This document shows positions 1 through 7,742 of a stretch of 20,365 nucleotides of DNA, in pieces. How positions within the stretch are numbered: the stretch's first letter is position 1; each line of letters starts with the position of its first letter. The DNA is from Lachnospiraceae bacterium UBA1251 (GTDB taxonomy: Bacteria; Bacillota; Clostridia; Lachnospirales; Lachnospiraceae). The notes beneath the pieces were generated by a model, which ran no database searches, was not told where the DNA came from, and was given only the letters and a program-made list of their open reading frames with translations. The position numbers and the translations under genes are program-made. The DNA lies in assembly GCA_002308255.1 (NCBI GenBank), contig DBVZ01000126.1, positions 28,986 to 49,350 of the forward strand, read 5' to 3'.

Positions 1-2
1 CC

Positions 3-1139
3 GCCGCATACCGGGATTACCGTTCGGACACGCTCCGTGCCGGATATGTCCCGCGGGGAGATTACGGAAGCGATCCGTACGAAACCGAGGCGCGCGTACA
101 TACGGAAAATGAGACCTTCCGGATCAAGATCCCGGTCGCTCCGCGTCTGTTCACGGATGAGGAGGCGGATGCCCTTCTCCGGAAAGCGGAGGAAGAACTT
201 CCCGGCATTCTGTTCTCCGGCCAGAAACCGGATAAAATCGAAAAAGCGCTTGTTCTTCCGGAGACCCTCGAGGAAGGCATGGTCCGCGCAGTTTGGTCGA
301 GCGACGCTCCGGAGATCCTTCTTCCGGACGGCTCCCTCGGCGGGCATGCGGCAGAAAGCGGCAGTTCCGTACTGCTTCGCGCGGAACTCTCCCTGCAGAA
401 CAGGACACGGGAGGTCTCTTTCTCACTGACGGTCTACCCGGAAAAGCTTTCGGACGGGGAGGCATTTTCGCAGCAGATCCTGGAAGCCGTCCGTCTCAAA
501 GACGACCGGACAAAAGACAGGCTGTTTCTTCCCGATACGGTCGGTACAGAACAGATCAGCTGGTCCGCTCCGCTCCCGGGCACGCCGTTCGTTCTGCTTC
601 TCCTGTCCGGAGCCGCCGCTGTTTTATCCGTGTACGCGGCGAAAAGCCGCGAGGAAGAGGAAAAACAGAAGCGGGAAGACGCCCTGATGCTGGATTATCC
701 CTCCGTCACGGGAAAGCTGGTGCTGCTCCTGCACGCGGGACTCAGTGCCCGGTCGGCGGTCCGCAGGATCGCAGCCGACTACAGAAACGGGAGAGACCAC
801 GGGCGTCCTCCTCGGCCGGGCTATGAAGAATTTGTCCTCCTGAGCGCCGATATGAACCGCGGCGTCACGGAACTCGAGGCTTATCGCGGACTCGGCCGCC
901 GAATCCGTCTGCCGGCATACCGGACTTTATCCGCACTGCTTGTCCAGAACCTCACCAAGGGAAGCCGGACTCTCCTTGAGGTTCTTGATAAGGAAGCCGG
1001 GAACGCCTGGGAAGAGCGCAGGAAACGGGCGCGGATCCGGGGAGAAAAAGCGGGCTTAAAGCTCCTCTTCCCCATGATGATCCAGCTCGGTATCGTGCTC
1101 GTGATCATGATCGTTCCGGCTTTTATGACCCTTTACTGA
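3..1139 (+). CDS. GspF/TadC-like Tad pilus platform protein with large N-terminal domain (5' partial)
   Basis: The reading frame is open from the first bases, so the true start lies outside; 378 residues are visible. The last ~185 residues have the type II secretion F (GspF/TadB/TadC) pattern. A membrane segment (visible residues ~193-213) is followed by an acidic/basic cytoplasmic stretch, the 'DYPSVTGKLVLLLHAGLS' signature (~231-248), a helical region with 'LVQNLTKGSRTLLEVL', and a C-terminal membrane segment (~354-376) ending a few residues before the stop. Such proteins form the inner-membrane platform of Flp/Tad pili. The first ~190 residues have no membrane segment and look like a soluble, probably extracytoplasmic domain, which classical TadC proteins lack. 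The pilin gene follows after 14 bases, supporting a Tad role. The family call is fairly safe; TadB versus TadC cannot be decided here. Confidence 0.8.
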   Translation, partial: AAYRDYRSDTLRAGYVPRGDYGSDPYETEARVHTENETFRIKIPVAPRLFTDEEADALLRKAEEELPGILFSGQKPDKIEKALVLPETLEEGMVRAVWSSDAPEILLPDGSLGGHAAESGSSVLLRAELSLQNRTREVSFSLTVYPEKLSDGEAFSQQILEAVRLKDDRTKDRLFLPDTVGTEQISWSAPLPGTPFVLLLLSGAAAVLSVYAAKSREEEEKQKREDALMLDYPSVTGKLVLLLHAGLSARSAVRRIAADYRNGRDHGRPPRPGYEEFVLLSADMNRGVTELEAYRGLGRRIRLPAYRTLSALLVQNLTKGSRTLLEVLDKEAGNAWEERRKRARIRGEKAGLKLLFPMMIQLGIVLVIMIVPAFMTLY

Positions 1140-1140
1140 G

Positions 1141-1146
1141 AGGAGG
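1141..1146 (+). promoter_or_regulatory. Ribosome binding site of the Flp-like pilin
   Basis: AGGAGG lies directly after the stop of the platform gene and seven bases before the ATG at 1154. It is a near-perfect Shine-Dalgarno sequence and supports translation of the very short pilin gene. Confidence 0.75.
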
Positions 1147-1153
1147 TGTTCCC

Positions 1154-1321
1154 ATGACTGATCTGACGCGTTTCATTTCGGAGGAAGACGGCATTACAAC
1201 CGTGGAAGTGATCCTGATCCTGCTGGTCCTGATCGCTTTAGTACTCGTCTTTAAAAAAGAGCTGACGGGTCTCGTCAACTCGATCCTGTCCAAAGCCGTT
1301 AAGCAGGCCAATCAGGTCTGA
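1154..1321 (+). CDS. Flp-type (type IVb) pilin-like peptide, 55 aa
   Basis: This short gene encodes 55 residues: an acidic N-terminus, one hydrophobic segment (about residues 19-33, 'VILILLVLIALVLVF') and a short amphipathic tail. Before the hydrophobic segment is 'EEDGITTVEV': a glycine (13) followed by a glutamate at +5 (18), the classic processing site for an A24 prepilin peptidase. It fits the Flp1-like/type IVb pilin family in which the mature peptide is about 40-45 residues. A strong AGGAGG precedes the ATG, and the gene lies between the platform gene and DUF5702 gene, with the matching peptidase at 3655. It is the likely major subunit of the pilus. A small holin-like peptide is the alternative, but the cleavage motif and context argue for the pilin. 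Confidence 0.85.
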   Translation: MTDLTRFISEEDGITTVEVILILLVLIALVLVFKKELTGLVNSILSKAVKQANQV

Positions 1322-1354
1322 TCCCGGCTCTCACCCCGACGGAGGCACGTCCTT

Positions 1355-2920
1355 ATGCGAAAAGGAAGTATTACCGTATTTCTGTCCCTGACCATGGTCC
1401 TCGTTCTCAGTATTCTCCTTGCCTCCCTGTATTCCGTCCGGATCGCGGCCTCCCGCGCTGTCAGTGCCGAAGCGGCAGACGAAGCGGTCTTTTCCCTGTT
1501 TTCGGAATATGACCGCGATCTGTTCGAAAGATATCATCTTTTCTTTCTTGACGGAGGCATGGATACCGGAAGTCCGGCGTTTTCCGCACACATCCGCTTT
1601 CTGAAGGATTCGGCGGATTATATTCTCCACCCGGGCAAAGGGCGTCTTCCGGCGTCCGGCGCGGCGCCGCTTGCCCTCGTGATCGAATCGTGCGAGCTGA
1701 CCGGATATACGACGGCAGCGGAACAAAGCGGCAGGATCCTGGCTGCGCAGGCAGTCCGTTACATGGAAAATACCCTCGGCATACAGGGCGTGCAGCTCCT
1801 TCTCGAAAATGCCGGCCGTTCCGGAGGATCTTCCGGAGCAGGCGGCGGGGAGGGATCCGGCAGTGCGCTGCTCTCAAAAGGCCTCCACGGAGAAATGGAG
1901 CAGATCCGCAAAGAAGCCGCTGCCGCCGCATCCGGAACGGGGGCCGGATCAGGGAACGCTTCTTCCGGGAGCGGTCCTCCGGCACCGGACAGCGGGCTTC
2001 CTGCGCCTGCCGTTCCCGAAGATTTTGAAAATCCGATCGAGACAGTGTCGGAATTTCAGAAGCTCTCTCTTCTTTCCCTTGTCCTTCCTTCCGGAGCGCA
2101 GGTTTCGGAAAAGACCGCCGACTCCGCCTCTTTGCCGTCCGGAAGGACGTTTGAGCCAAGCCTTGGCGTCGTCGATCTGCCGGCCGGCATTTCCGGCAGT
2201 TCCCGGCTCCTGTTTAATGAATATGTACTGCAGCACTGCGGATGCTTTACGTCTTTGAATGACGGTGCCCTGTCCTACGGGGCGGAATACCTTCTTTCGG
2301 GAAAACCTTCCGATAAAGCAAATCTGACAGCCGTCGTCCGCTCCCTGATGCTTCTCCGCACGGGGGCGAATGCCGCCGCCATTCTGGGGGATGCCTCTCT
2401 CAAGGCACAGGCTTCCCAGGCGGCCCTTATGATCTCGGCGGCGCTGGCCATTCCGGAGTTTCACGCCGCCGTGGAAGCTCTTCTGACCGCCGCGTGGGCA
2501 TGGTGTGAGAGCATCGTCGATCTCCGCGCTCTTCTTGCGGGCAAAAAAGTCGCCCCCGTCAAGGACGCGTCGTCCTGGCAGCTTTCAGTCGGCAGCATCC
2601 CTTCCCTTTTATCCGAAGGAGACTCTTTTGCAAAAGATCATCCCGGCGGTCTGAATTACCGGAATTATCTGAGCATCCTTCTGCTTTCCAAAAAGCAGGA
2701 CCTTCTGCAGATGCGGCTCCTTGACATGATAGAATCCACCGTCCGGTCCGCCTGCGGCCGCCCGGCTTTCCGGATCGACCTGTGTGTCGACACCCTGCAG
2801 GCAGACTTTGTGATCCGGGCCCGGAACTCGTTCCGTCTGACAGCCCGCCGGCAGTATTCCTACAGAGAGGAGGTGCAGCGGCATGCCTTTCCGCGGATGG
2901 AAACCGTTAACCATCAGTAA
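1355..2920 (+). CDS. DUF5702-family pseudopilin-like protein of the Tad locus
   Basis: This 521-residue protein begins with a short basic segment and a membrane helix (about residues 6-28, 'ITVFLSLTMVLVLSILLASLY'), followed by an alanine/glutamate-rich helix with 'EYDRDLFERYHLFFLD' (51-66). This arrangement is what I recall for DUF5702, a family seen beside TadE/TadG genes in Clostridia. Residues ~153-220 are a low-complexity Gly/Ser/Ala/Pro linker, and the rest is probably extracellular. GGAGG at 1341-1345 sets the ATG at 1355. A role as minor pseudopilin or pilus-tip component is inferred from context. The N-terminal 'KGSITVF' resembles a prepilin site but has Phe where the +5 Glu is expected, so processing is uncertain. 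The next gene overlaps its end by 38 bases. Confidence 0.8.
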   Translation: MRKGSITVFLSLTMVLVLSILLASLYSVRIAASRAVSAEAADEAVFSLFSEYDRDLFERYHLFFLDGGMDTGSPAFSAHIRFLKDSADYILHPGKGRLPASGAAPLALVIESCELTGYTTAAEQSGRILAAQAVRYMENTLGIQGVQLLLENAGRSGGSSGAGGGEGSGSALLSKGLHGEMEQIRKEAAAAASGTGAGSGNASSGSGPPAPDSGLPAPAVPEDFENPIETVSEFQKLSLLSLVLPSGAQVSEKTADSASLPSGRTFEPSLGVVDLPAGISGSSRLLFNEYVLQHCGCFTSLNDGALSYGAEYLLSGKPSDKANLTAVVRSLMLLRTGANAAAILGDASLKAQASQAALMISAALAIPEFHAAVEALLTAAWAWCESIVDLRALLAGKKVAPVKDASSWQLSVGSIPSLLSEGDSFAKDHPGGLNYRNYLSILLLSKKQDLLQMRLLDMIESTVRSACGRPAFRIDLCVDTLQADFVIRARNSFRLTARRQYSYREEVQRHAFPRMETVNHQ

Positions 2921-3665
2921 ATTTAAAACATGTTCTTTTCGATCAGTGCCTCTTAAGTCCCCATCTCTTATCATTCCCCCGAAGAGAGATCACAGGATCC
3001 GCGGGAAGGCACTCCGGTGCCCCTCCTCTCTGACTGCCGAATGCGCCCTTGTTCTGCCTCTCTTTCTCATGGCAGTACTGACGATGCTGTCTGTCATCGA
3101 TCTTCTCGGAGATCTCGGCGCGGAGGATCTCTCCCTCTCCAACAGGGCGAGAGAACTGGCTGTCTATGCGGGAGCCGCAGGCGGAAGCGGACCGGAATGG
3201 ATCGATCTCACCGCACAGGTCCGTCCGAAAATATCCTTTTCCGTTTTCCCGTCCGGAGGGATCCGGGCGCAGGCGCGGGCCAGAGTCCGCGTCTGGAAAG
3301 GATTCGACGCCTCTGATTTTTCCCCCGGAGAGACTGCTTCGGACGCAGAGCAGACTGTCTATGTGACGGATTATGAATCTGTCTGTCACACCCACGCCGA
3401 CTGTACCCATCTCGATCTGACCGTGATCAGGACCGACACGAAAACGGTGGGCTCCCTCCGCAACGTGTACGGAGAGCGCTACAAAAAATGCGACGGTTTC
3501 CCTTCCGGCTACACCGGAACGGTCTATGTGACGGCAAAGGGCGACCGCTATTATCCCTCGACGGATTATGCCGGACTGAACCGGCATGTCCGCATCACGA
3601 CGGCAGGGGAGGCGGGCGGGCTTCCCGTCTGCAGCCGCTGCGCGGAGAGAGACCATGCGTCCTGA
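2883..3665 (+). CDS. TadE-like pseudopilin with C-terminal Cys/His modules
   Basis: The 260-residue product has a basic N-terminal leader, then 'SSLTAECALVLPLFL' (48-62) opening a membrane helix to about residue 75. This is the TadE signature, with Glu53 in the place of the pilin +5 glutamate. The glycine usually found just before the S-x-T-x-E motif is Ser here. After a helical part, two related modules follow: residues 159-177 ('VYVTDYESVCHTHADCTHL') and 214-232 ('VYVTAKGDRYYPSTDYAGL'), then a CxxC (Cys250, Cys253). The modules resemble the small Ada-like metal-binding repeat found in related TadE proteins. The start at 2883 is supported by AGAGGAGGTG at 2866-2874 and lies inside the preceding gene. 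It is a predicted minor pilin or assembly factor on the outer face of the membrane. Confidence 0.75.
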   Translation: MPFRGWKPLTISKFKTCSFRSVPLKSPSLIIPPKRDHRIRGKALRCPSSLTAECALVLPLFLMAVLTMLSVIDLLGDLGAEDLSLSNRARELAVYAGAAGGSGPEWIDLTAQVRPKISFSVFPSGGIRAQARARVRVWKGFDASDFSPGETASDAEQTVYVTDYESVCHTHADCTHLDLTVIRTDTKTVGSLRNVYGERYKKCDGFPSGYTGTVYVTAKGDRYYPSTDYAGLNRHVRITTAGEAGGLPVCSRCAERDHAS

Positions 3666-4086
3666 AGTGATCGCCGTTCTTCTCATGCTGTCTTTCTTCG
3701 CGCTGCAGGACCTCCGAAGCCGGAGCATATCGCTCCGTGCGGCATTGTTCTTCGGGGCCGCGGAAACCGTTCTGGCGTTTTTCCATCCTCACGGCAGTCT
3801 TTTGTCTTTTGCGGCAGCCCTTCTTCCCGGAACCTTCCTCTTTCTTATCTGCGCTCTGACGCGGGAAGGAATCGGCAGCGGGGACGCCGCCGTCGTTTGC
3901 CTCATGGGACTCTGTCTCTCTGTTTCCGAAGTCGCGCTGTCCCTCCTTGCCGGCCTCTTCCTGTCTTTCTTTTATGCGGCGATCCTTCTTCTGAGCCGCC
4001 GCGGACGCTGCCGGACCTCCTTTCCGTTCCTTCCTTTCCTGCTTCCCGGCACGGTCCTTTTTCTTCTTGTTTCCCGTTCTTTCTGA
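3655..4086 (+). CDS. A24-family prepilin peptidase (TadV/CpaA type)
   Basis: The 143-residue, almost wholly hydrophobic protein carries both catalytic aspartates of bilobed A24 aspartic proteases: Asp19 in 'FALQDLRSRSIS' and Asp77 in the GxGD motif 'GIGSGD' (72-77). It has no methylase domain, as usual for the short TadV/CpaA form that only cleaves the leader of Flp pilins and TadE-like pseudopilins. Four to five membrane helices can be seen. The ATG at 3655 is preferred to one 69 bases upstream because it places a hydrophobic segment at the N-terminus, has GGAGAG just upstream, and gives an 11-base overlap with the TadE-like gene typical of translational coupling. Substrates in this locus are probably the products at 1154, 2883 and 4120. 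Confidence 0.87.
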   Translation: MRPEVIAVLLMLSFFALQDLRSRSISLRAALFFGAAETVLAFFHPHGSLLSFAAALLPGTFLFLICALTREGIGSGDAAVVCLMGLCLSVSEVALSLLAGLFLSFFYAAILLLSRRGRCRTSFPFLPFLLPGTVLFLLVSRSF

Positions 4087-4119
4087 AATCATTTTTAATG
4101 TCGGAAAGGAGTTTCCTTT

Positions 4120-4557
4120 ATGAATTCTTTTTTCTCTCCCGATCCCGGAACGCCTTCTTTCGGCAGTGCCCGAAAAAACGGAATTCCGCGCCTGCAAATG
4201 CCGGCTTCGTTTACTGCAGAAGCATCCCTTCTGCTGCCTCCGGTCCTCCTGACGCTCCTCCTGGTCCTCTTTTTATGCGCCCATATCCACAACAGAAACA
4301 TCCTCACGTCGTATGCCTGCGTGCAGGCTGTGACAGGAAACGAACAGGAAGTCTCCGTCCTCTTCCTCGAGGAAGCAGTCAAAAGCACCTGCTCGGAAGA
4401 CCTCGGCGAAAGAAGCGTCTCCTGGGAACTTCACACCCTTCCTTCCCTGTCAGGCATGGAGTGGACCGAGTCGGAAAAAATCATTTACAAAATACAAAGG
4501 CCTGTCCGGTTTCTGCAGATCGCTTATTCCGCACGGTCTCTCATGCCGGAATCCTGA
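4120..4557 (+). CDS. Small TadE-like pseudopilin
   Basis: This 145-residue protein has a ~28-residue polar leader followed by 'ASFTAEASLLLPPVLLTLLL' (29-48), again a TadE-type motif with Glu34 five residues after the presumed cleavage site, then one membrane helix to about residue 55. The tail of ~90 residues has two Cys and no family I recognise. Ala replaces the usual glycine before the cleavage point, as Ser does in the other TadE-like protein. AAAGGA at 4105-4110 precedes the ATG by nine bases. It sits between the peptidase and the FHA gene, so a minor pseudopilin role is inferred; its fine function is unknown. Confidence 0.7.
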   Translation: MNSFFSPDPGTPSFGSARKNGIPRLQMPASFTAEASLLLPPVLLTLLLVLFLCAHIHNRNILTSYACVQAVTGNEQEVSVLFLEEAVKSTCSEDLGERSVSWELHTLPSLSGMEWTESEKIIYKIQRPVRFLQIAYSARSLMPES

Positions 4558-4589
4558 AATCCGGCACGTCATAAAAAAGGAGATTCCCG

Positions 4590-5990
4590 ATGGAGATCCG
4601 CTATACAAGAGTTCTGAACAGAAATTACATCCATTTCCTGCCGGACAGGATCCCTGACACGGACTCCTATGAGATGCACATGGTCCTTTCCGGCCAGGCA
4701 GACTGCCTCCTTCCCTGTTCTCTCACAACAATAGACGGCAATACTTTTCTTTCTTTTGATATATCGTCCCGGAAACCGCTCTCTTCTCTTTCCGACCGGG
4801 GCGCCTTCCGCGAGGAGACCGTCCGCGGGATCCTGACCGCCCTGCTCGACGCGCTCCGCTCCCTGACGGAATGCCTTCTCGATCTGACGCGTGTCCCCCT
4901 CCATCCCGACTATATGTTCTTTGCCGAAGAACCCCTGCGTATCCGGCTTTGTTATTTTCCGCCGGACACGCAGAATCCCTGGACGGATCTCGGGAGGATC
5001 GCCGAGTTTCTTCTGATGCACCTCGACCCGTCCGATGCTGCCGCCCTCATGCTGACTTATTCCCTCTTCCGGGAAGCAGGCGACGGGACCGCCTCGCCGG
5101 AGGCGCTTCTTATGAAAGCGGCCGGTGTCCCGGCTTTTCCCCGCAGCGCGGCACAGGCGGATCACGCATCGCGGACGGAAACGGAAGATTATCCGAAAGA
5201 TCCGGATCCTTTTCCGTCTTTCCGTGATCCCGGTGTTTATCACCCTTATGAAGAGGAGGACGACGGTCTCTTACGATCCGGCACCGCCGGCGATGCCGCC
5301 GGCCTGTCTTTCGTTTCTTCCCGCAAAGTGCGGCAGACAGCAATTCGTGTTCTTTTTGCGCTGAGTGTTCCCGTCACGCTTTCCCTGACGGTTCTTTCTC
5401 TGACGGCCTCCTATTCCACGACAGCGGTCCGGATCACCGCAGCCGTGTTTGGCATTCTGAGCGCACTTCTCGGAGTACTGGCCGTCCGTACCCGCAGATC
5501 CGGGCGGAAGAAAGCGGGACCGGATGATCTCTCCGTCCCTGCCCGTATACCGCCGGACCTGCCTGTCCCTGCTCCTCTTCCCGGGGAAGAGTCTTTCTTT
5601 CTCTCCAACGATATCTTCTCCGCTCCGGTTCCTCCCGACGTCCCTTTGCCGGACCGGAAAGGTACGACTCTGCTCGGTTCCTCCCCGTCCGCGAAAGCAT
5701 TTCTTGCCCCCGCGCCGGGTTTCTGGCAGCCGGCTGTGCCTCTGCCCGATCAGACGGTTATCCTCGGTGCGCAGCCAGGAAAAAACGGCATCGTGATCCG
5801 GGACGACACCGTCAGCAGAATGCATGTAAAAATTCATATTTCGGATAAGGGGTATTTTCTTGAAGACCTCAGCAGCACCAACGGCACTTTTGTGAACGGC
5901 CAGGCACTCCTCGGAAAAGAAAAGAAAAAACTCCGGAACGGCGACCTCGTAAGGATCGCCGCGCTGGAGTATGTTTTTAACCGGAAATAA
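4590..5990 (+). CDS. DUF6382 and FHA domain membrane protein
   Basis: The 466-residue protein has three parts. Residues ~1-165 match what I recall as DUF6382, a domain found at the N-terminus of FHA proteins in clostridial Tad loci. Residues ~250-300 form two membrane helices after an acidic linker. Residues ~385-464 form a forkhead-associated domain, with 'SRMHVKI' (409-415) and 'SSTNGTFVNG' (428-437) carrying the Ser, His and Asn residues that contact phosphothreonine peptides. It is the last gene of the Tad operon and may link pilus assembly to Ser/Thr kinase signalling; no kinase is in the window, so this is inference. Domain assignment is strong for FHA and moderate for DUF6382. The gene ends nine bases from the convergent J-domain gene. 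Confidence 0.85.
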   Translation: MEIRYTRVLNRNYIHFLPDRIPDTDSYEMHMVLSGQADCLLPCSLTTIDGNTFLSFDISSRKPLSSLSDRGAFREETVRGILTALLDALRSLTECLLDLTRVPLHPDYMFFAEEPLRIRLCYFPPDTQNPWTDLGRIAEFLLMHLDPSDAAALMLTYSLFREAGDGTASPEALLMKAAGVPAFPRSAAQADHASRTETEDYPKDPDPFPSFRDPGVYHPYEEEDDGLLRSGTAGDAAGLSFVSSRKVRQTAIRVLFALSVPVTLSLTVLSLTASYSTTAVRITAAVFGILSALLGVLAVRTRRSGRKKAGPDDLSVPARIPPDLPVPAPLPGEESFFLSNDIFSAPVPPDVPLPDRKGTTLLGSSPSAKAFLAPAPGFWQPAVPLPDQTVILGAQPGKNGIVIRDDTVSRMHVKIHISDKGYFLEDLSSTNGTFVNGQALLGKEKKKLRNGDLVRIAALEYVFNRK

Positions 5991-5999
5991 CGGAAAAGC

Positions 6000-6749
6000 T
6001 CAGCAGAAGAAGCCGTTTCCGAAACAGTTGCAAAGAAGATTGAGAGCGATCATCGACAGGCACCAGCCGGAACCGGAACTGGCCGGCGAATAGATCGCGC
6101 CTCTCGACTGATAGCGTTCGCCGCCGCCCTGAAGCCGCTGCAGAAGCTGCGCGTAAAGATAATTGGACGGGTCCATGTCCACGGCTCTCTTGGCATACTG
6201 CATTGCGGTAATGTTGTTGCCCGCGCCCTGATTGGCGATCGCGCTCACATAATACCACTGGGCATCTCTCTCCGCCGCGGATATGCCGTTCAGCGCATTG
6301 ACCGCCTCGAAATAGCGGTTCGCATTGATATAGTTGTACGCCGCGCGGATCACATTGTCGTAATGCTCACTTCCGCTGTACGACGTACCCTGCTGCTGCC
6401 AGCTCTGCCGCTGCGCTTCCTGCTGCGCGCGCTGCCACTGCGTAAAGAAATCTTCGAATGCGCTCGAAGCGCTGGAATATTCTTTGTAGGAATACTGCCT
6501 TCCGCTGCCGGTCTGCCCGTATGATGCCGGCTCCGGCTCCCTGCCGTAGGCGCTCACGCCCCGTTCTCTCGCGTCGGTGATCTGGCGGTAGGCCTCCTGA
6601 ATATCCTTGAATCTTTCTTCCGCAGCCTTCGGATCATTCGGATTCGCGTCCGGATGATACTTTTTGCTCAGCTCCCTGTAAGCCTTTTTCAGTTCCTGAT
6701 CCGTGACATCCTCCCGGACGCCAAGGACTTTATAGGGATCAGCGATCAT
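6000..6749 (-). CDS. J-domain (DnaJ-like) protein with TPR-like middle and Cys-rich tail
   Basis: The 249-residue protein starts with a J domain (residues ~4-65) including the HPD motif at 32-34, which stimulates the ATPase of DnaK-type Hsp70s. Residues ~80-125 are Gln/Tyr/Ser-rich, and ~128-205 are helical and TPR-like ('NRYFEAVNALNGI', 'AMQYAKRAVDMDPSNYLY'). The last ~25 residues are hydrophobic with three Cys and may sit in the membrane. It lacks the Gly/Phe and zinc-finger regions of true DnaJ, so it is a specialised co-chaperone, not the main one. It overlaps the preceding DUF5685 gene by four bases (ATGA), so the two are co-translated. The partner and client are unknown. Confidence 0.85.
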   Translation of the reverse strand: MIADPYKVLGVREDVTDQELKKAYRELSKKYHPDANPNDPKAAEERFKDIQEAYRQITDARERGVSAYGREPEPASYGQTGSGRQYSYKEYSSASSAFEDFFTQWQRAQQEAQRQSWQQQGTSYSGSEHYDNVIRAAYNYINANRYFEAVNALNGISAAERDAQWYYVSAIANQGAGNNITAMQYAKRAVDMDPSNYLYAQLLQRLQGGGERYQSRGAIYSPASSGSGWCLSMIALNLLCNCFGNGFFC

Positions 6750-7582
6750 TCTCTCGTTCCTTTGATCTCTTTTTCTTTACAGGCGTTATACCTCACCCAG
6801 ACTCCCGAATAGAGAATGTTGCGGAGGATCTCGTCATTCTGTACGATCGGCAGTCTCTCGAAGAACCGGGCGCACTCCGACATCATCATCGTGAGTGTAT
6901 TTTCAACGAGCGCGTCAAAATCCTTCCTATGCTCATAGTGCTTCCAGACGTTATATCTGCCTTTTCTGGTATCTTTTTTCAGGTCGACGTACGCGTCGAC
7001 GAGATAGATGTACTTTCCGAGATAGAATCCGATCATCTGCATCTCGTCCGTCCACTCGTCCGTCCGGTAGCAGAAGATCTCCGCGAGCATATGTCCCGTG
7101 AGTCCCGCGACTTTGTCAAGATCCGACTCGTTCTTTTTCTCATAGACCGCAAGCTGCGAGATGCATTCCTTCACGGCCCTCGCCTGCCCCGGATAGTCCT
7201 TCTCGATCTTTCTGACCGAACGGGCAAGCGCCTGCGCGCCGGCCCTGCGGGGGACCGAGTGCTCGTCTTTCCAGTCGTCGAGCAGTTTATAATAAGTCAG
7301 CAGAACACACATATCCGCGGTGTATTCCGTGATCCCGTTATAGACCATATGATGTTTTTTCGCAGGATGCACGACGCATCTCTCGTTCTTTTCGGTCAGG
7401 GGACTCTCATAGAGCGATTCCAGAAGGATATTCAGAAAAGTAAGGTCATAAGAAAGCAGGGCCTGTCCCTTCCGCCCGTAGCGTTTCAGGAGCGTGTGAC
7501 AAAGCCCGCAGTAAAAAGAACGGTACGTTTCATAGTCCCGTATCTTCATTTCGTTCTTGTTGCAGATCACATATCCGAACAA
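6746..7582 (-). CDS. DUF5685-family protein
   Basis: This 278-residue protein has the opening 'MFGYVICNKNEMKIRDYETY' and the pair 'FYCGLCHTL' (Cys25, Cys28) that I associate with DUF5685, a family of unknown function common in Clostridia. The rest is mostly helical and without membrane segments, with scattered Cys and His that could bind metal. Translation appears to start at TTG (7580-7582): GGGGAGGA lies eight bases upstream, no ATG is better placed, and the family's usual Met-Phe-Gly-Tyr start falls exactly there. It is the first gene of a pair with the J-domain protein. Family call is good; function is unknown. Confidence 0.8.
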   Translation of the reverse strand: MFGYVICNKNEMKIRDYETYRSFYCGLCHTLLKRYGRKGQALLSYDLTFLNILLESLYESPLTEKNERCVVHPAKKHHMVYNGITEYTADMCVLLTYYKLLDDWKDEHSVPRRAGAQALARSVRKIEKDYPGQARAVKECISQLAVYEKKNESDLDKVAGLTGHMLAEIFCYRTDEWTDEMQMIGFYLGKYIYLVDAYVDLKKDTRKGRYNVWKHYEHRKDFDALVENTLTMMMSECARFFERLPIVQNDEILRNILYSGVWVRYNACKEKEIKGTRE

Positions 7583-7629
7583 ATGCTGTCCTCCCCGGTA
7601 TTCCCTGTAAGCGGAGCCGTATAGATGAG

Positions 7630-7658
7630 ATTTTAATACTTCCCGTGTGAGCGCGCAA
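7630..7658 (-). promoter_or_regulatory. Probable sigma-A promoter of the DUF5685/J-domain operon
   Basis: On the minus strand, TTGCGC (7653-7658) and TAAAAT (7630-7635) are separated by 17 bases. The -10 has one mismatch and the -35 keeps the TTG core. It lies about 48 bases upstream of the TTG start, in the only gap before this operon. Confidence 0.5.
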
Positions 7659-7687
7659 GATATCCGAAAATGGTTTTATGGAAGTTT

Positions 7688-7717
7688 AATAAAAGAAAAG
7701 CAGCGCGCCGCTGCTTT
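7688..7717 (-). terminator. Rho-independent terminator after the carrier-protein operon
   Basis: On the minus strand AAAGCAGCG, loop GCG, CGCTGCTTT form a perfect nine-base stem (7697-7717), followed by TCTTTTATT. It begins 25 bases after the stop of the carrier-protein gene and separates this operon from the DUF5685 promoter. Confidence 0.85.
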
Positions 7718-7742
7718 CAGGTGTATGGAAATGCTCCCGCTG

